Shown here: piece after piece, positions 5,741 to 7,765 of the stretch
Layout: every line of letters starts with the position of its first letter
Numbering within the stretch: the first letter of the stretch is position 1
DNA from: Dehalococcoidia bacterium
Lineage (GTDB): Bacteria > Chloroflexota > Dehalococcoidia > GIF9 > AB-539-J10
DNA: 7,765 nucleotides
Direction: 5' to 3'
Assembly: GCA_030627025.1 (NCBI GenBank)
Contig: DAOUSX010000039.1
Location: 1-7,765, forward strand
Notes under the pieces: model-generated
What the model saw: the letters and a program-made list of their open reading frames with translations, nothing else
Told to the model about the DNA's origin: nothing
The model's database searches: none
Translations under genes and position numbers: made by a program

Positions 5741-6910
5741 ATGGTTAAAAAATTGTTAATGGTGATAGCTGTCTTGGCTCTCCTCATCCCGGCGGTAGGC
5801 TGTGGGCCTGGCCCGGCTGAAACAATCAAGATAGGTTGTGTGCTATCTACCACAGGGTTATTGGGTCCTATGGGCGAGGATATGATGGATAGCGCGAGGC
5901 TGGCGGTTGAGGAGGTCAATGCTGCTGGGGGAGTGTTGGGAAAGCAGATAGAACTGGTGGAAGAGGATGACGCTACTGAGGCAGCCAAGTGCCTGGATCG
6001 TGTGAAAAAGTTGGTTGAGATAGACGGTGTTAAAATTCTTGTTGGTGGCATGACCAGTGGCGCAACTATGGCTTCAGGCCCTTATGTGTCTGGCCAAGAG
6101 GTGTTGATGGTATCGCCTTCAGCCACCTCTCCTGAAATTTCCGTCCAGGAATGGACTAGCTGGGTTTTTCGGACAACGCCTAGCGATGCCTTTCAAGGTC
6201 GGGTGTTAGCCCAAGTTGTTCTGGATGGGGGCTTTACTAGGTTAGCTACCATGGTACAGGACAATCCTTATGGCGTAGGTCTTGAAGGGGCACTTGTTGA
6301 AGCGCTTGAAGAAGCTGGTTGGCAGGGAGAACATATACTATCAATACATTTTGACCAAACGAAAATGGATTATCGCACCGAGTTAGGGCAAATTAAGGAT
6401 AGTAACCCAGATGTGATCCTTGCTGTTACCTACTGTGACGATGGTATCATAGTTTTCAAGCAAGCTTTAGAGATGGGTCTAGATGAGATTGCCTGGCTGG
6501 GCTGTGATGGCAACTACGGCCCGGGTATGTTTGAAGAACCGAGTTGTGCCGAGTTTATGGAGACGGCGATTATTGCTGGCACCAGAGCTGCCGGTCCCTC
6601 AGGCACAGTTTATGATGAGTTTGCTGCTGCTTATGAAGCTGCGTTTGGAGAGGTTCCCAGCGTTTACTGTGATACAACTTATGATGCCATAAAGCTTATT
6701 GCCCAGGCCATAGAGCAGGCTGGTGTCTATGATGGCGCCGCTGTAAAGGATGCCTTGTTACAGATAGGGCAGGATTATGAGGGTGCCAGTGGAACTATAA
6801 CCTTCAATGAGATAGGTGACCGTGTTTCTGGTACCTTTGAGATTTGGAAAGTAGAGAAGGACGAGCAGGGTGTTTATCACAACGTTCAAGTGGAGCTGAT
6901 TACTGTGTAG
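5741..6910 (+). CDS. livK: Branched-chain amino acid-type substrate-binding lipoprotein (LivK/LivJ-like)
   Basis: The 389-residue product is a type I periplasmic-binding-protein-fold receptor anchored outside the membrane. It has a signal peptide MVKKLLMVIAVLALLIPAVG and lipobox AVGC with lipidated Cys21. The mature part starts with IKIGCVLSTTGLLGPMGEDM (about 29-48). Two blocks usually line the amino acid site: GMTSGATMASGPY (103-115) and VSPSATSPEIS (124-134), whose Ser/Ala/Thr residues bind the amino acid alpha-groups in LivJ/LivK. The C-lobe includes DGNYGPGMFEEP and VYCDTTYDAIKLIAQAIE. There are six cysteines besides Cys21 (33, 84, 232, 255, 269, 310), more than I would expect. A good ribosome site (GGGGGTG) lies 4 nt upstream, and a consensus promoter precedes the gene. 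Placement after livF instead of before livH is less common. Branched-chain amino acids are likely ligands, but related receptors bind amides, urea or aromatic acids. Confidence 0.9.
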   Translation: MVKKLLMVIAVLALLIPAVGCGPGPAETIKIGCVLSTTGLLGPMGEDMMDSARLAVEEVNAAGGVLGKQIELVEEDDATEAAKCLDRVKKLVEIDGVKILVGGMTSGATMASGPYVSGQEVLMVSPSATSPEISVQEWTSWVFRTTPSDAFQGRVLAQVVLDGGFTRLATMVQDNPYGVGLEGALVEALEEAGWQGEHILSIHFDQTKMDYRTELGQIKDSNPDVILAVTYCDDGIIVFKQALEMGLDEIAWLGCDGNYGPGMFEEPSCAEFMETAIIAGTRAAGPSGTVYDEFAAAYEAAFGEVPSVYCDTTYDAIKLIAQAIEQAGVYDGAAVKDALLQIGQDYEGASGTITFNEIGDRVSGTFEIWKVEKDEQGVYHNVQVELITV

Positions 6911-6933
6911 CTTACTCTAACTGCTTGAAGGCA

Positions 6934-6968
6934 AAAGGGAGAGGCAATTCTTTGCCTCTCCCTTTATT
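6934..6968. terminator. Bidirectional intrinsic terminator between convergent genes
   Basis: AAAGGGAGAGGCAA (6934-6947) and TTGCCTCTCCCTTT (6952-6965) form a perfect 14-bp stem with a 4-nt loop. The stem is bounded by an A-run on the left and TTTATT on the right, so it can end transcription from either side. It lies 24 nt after the binding-protein stop codon and 29 nt beyond the end of the convergent deacetylase gene. Confidence 0.88.
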
Positions 6969-6993
6969 AATGGATTAGTAAATTTTGGGTAGT

Positions 6994-7737
6994 TTACTCC
7001 AGGCCTTGCAAGAAAGACTTCACATACTTGCCCAAATGAGGGATGTAATAGCCACCTTCGAGTAATGCAAATCTCCTGCCATGGCAAGACTTGGCAGCCT
7101 TCTTTATCATGCTGCCTATAGTGTTGTAATCCTCGGTCTTTAGACTTCTTCCCCAATCCTTTTCGTAGGTATCAAATCCAGCGCTGACTCCTATGATGTC
7201 GTACTCTTTTGCCTTTTCCAGGCGTTCCTTTAGCTCAGCTAGGTATTTTTGTCTCTCCTGGCATACCATGTTCAAAAATATGATGTTCTCATTGCTACTG
7301 AAAATGTCATAGGTACCATTGCCGTAATGAAGGTCAATATCCACTATCAAGGCTTTATTTACCTTCTTATCCTGAATTAATTTTGTGATAGCGATAGCCA
7401 TGTTGTTGAAAAAGCAAAAGCCGCCATTGAAGTCCCTGCTGGCGTGGTGTCCTGGCGGCCTTATTAGACCAAAGGCGGGCTCATTTAGAGCAATCTGAGC
7501 GGCTGTTATCGCCCCGCCAGCAGCCAAGCTGGCTACTTCAAAAACAAGTGCATCCCTTTTCACTGAGTCGATCAAAGATTGAGTATGAACCAGGAGAAGA
7601 TCCTCCTCAGCGGCGGGTTCAGGCTGGACGAACTCGTAACCCTTCAGTGCCTCAAGAATGTTCTCTATCCTTCCCGCTTCAGATGCCGGGTCATAGGTAT
7701 AAACCCGCTTGTATTTCTCATGAAATACTATCTTCAT
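6994..7737 (-). CDS. Compact histone deacetylase-superfamily zinc hydrolase (HDAC/AcuC/APAH-like)
   Basis: The 247-residue product belongs to the arginase-fold zinc deacetylases, which remove acetyl groups from lysines, polyamines or other amines. Visible motifs are RPPGHHA (tandem His97-His98), GGFCFFNNMAIA (105-116), and DIDLHYGNGT (133-142, zinc ligands Asp135 and His137). They continue with SAGFDTYEKD (third ligand Asp189) and LEGGYY (catalytic Tyr230). The catalytic set is therefore complete. The protein is short: most bacterial members have 300-380 residues. The stretch between GNGT and SAGFD lacks the usual glycine-rich, GxxxxxN-PLP-type loop and is replaced by a charged helix (about 160-179). 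The ATG at 7735-7737 has AGGGA a few nt upstream and TAAAAT (7746-7751) as a possible -10 at the window edge. It is convergent to the transporter operon, so a functional link is not implied. True substrate unknown; AcuC-like control of acetyl-CoA synthetase is one guess. Confidence 0.88.
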   Translation of the reverse strand: MKIVFHEKYKRVYTYDPASEAGRIENILEALKGYEFVQPEPAAEEDLLLVHTQSLIDSVKRDALVFEVASLAAGGAITAAQIALNEPAFGLIRPPGHHASRDFNGGFCFFNNMAIAITKLIQDKKVNKALIVDIDLHYGNGTYDIFSSNENIIFLNMVCQERQKYLAELKERLEKAKEYDIIGVSAGFDTYEKDWGRSLKTEDYNTIGSMIKKAAKSCHGRRFALLEGGYYIPHLGKYVKSFLQGLE

Positions 7738-7765
7738 AGTTCCCTATTTTATCATGTTGTCCAGA

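Overview
The window is a piece of a bacterial chromosome dominated by a branched-chain amino acid (Liv/HAAT-type) ABC transporter operon on the + strand. A divergent acyl-CoA dehydrogenase-family gene lies on its left and a convergent histone-deacetylase-family gene on its right. Base composition is moderate, the binding protein carries a lipobox, and the intergenic DNA holds degenerate CGCAATGAC-type repeats. Together these fit an environmental, metagenome-type bacterium; an anaerobic Chloroflexota (Dehalococcoidia-like) lineage is my best guess. That is an impression from style, not proof, because no rRNA or other marker gene is present.

Layout. Bases 1-140 hold a small foldable intergenic repeat. 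Bases 141-1334 (-) encode an acyl-CoA dehydrogenase homologue that starts at GTG behind a perfect AGGAGG. Bases 1335-1599 form a divergent intergenic region with two tandem copies of a repeat lying in the 5' leader of the dehydrogenase gene. From 1600 a + strand operon runs: HAD-family hydrolase, livH permease, livM permease, livG ATPase, livF ATPase, then the substrate-binding lipoprotein at 5741-6910. A perfect 14-bp hairpin at 6934-6965 ends the operon and also serves the convergent gene at 6994-7737 (-), a short zinc deacetylase of the HDAC/AcuC/acetylpolyamine amidohydrolase superfamily.

How the parts work together. LivH and LivM form the membrane channel, LivG and LivF drive it with ATP, and the lipoprotein captures the ligand outside. 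The binding-protein gene is last rather than first, and it appears to have its own strong sigma70-type promoter (TTGACA, 17 bp, CATAAT) overlapping the livF stop codon. This would let the binding protein be made in excess over the membrane complex. The HAD gene abuts livH with no gap and so belongs to the operon, but its substrate is unknown. Whether the divergent dehydrogenase homologue degrades imported branched-chain amino acids is only a guess, and it seems to lack the usual catalytic glutamate.

Most of the window is conventional. The points worth a second look are: (i) livF has no normal start codon where its N-terminus should begin, only ATA behind a good ribosome site; (ii) a second, diverged copy of the livG 5' end overlaps the livM 3' end; (iii) the dehydrogenase homologue lacks an acid at both known catalytic positions; (iv) repeats are embedded in the dehydrogenase leader and create a false N-terminal extension; (v) the HDAC-like protein is unusually compact. 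I see no CRISPR array, insertion sequence, tRNA, rRNA or clearly novel multi-gene system.
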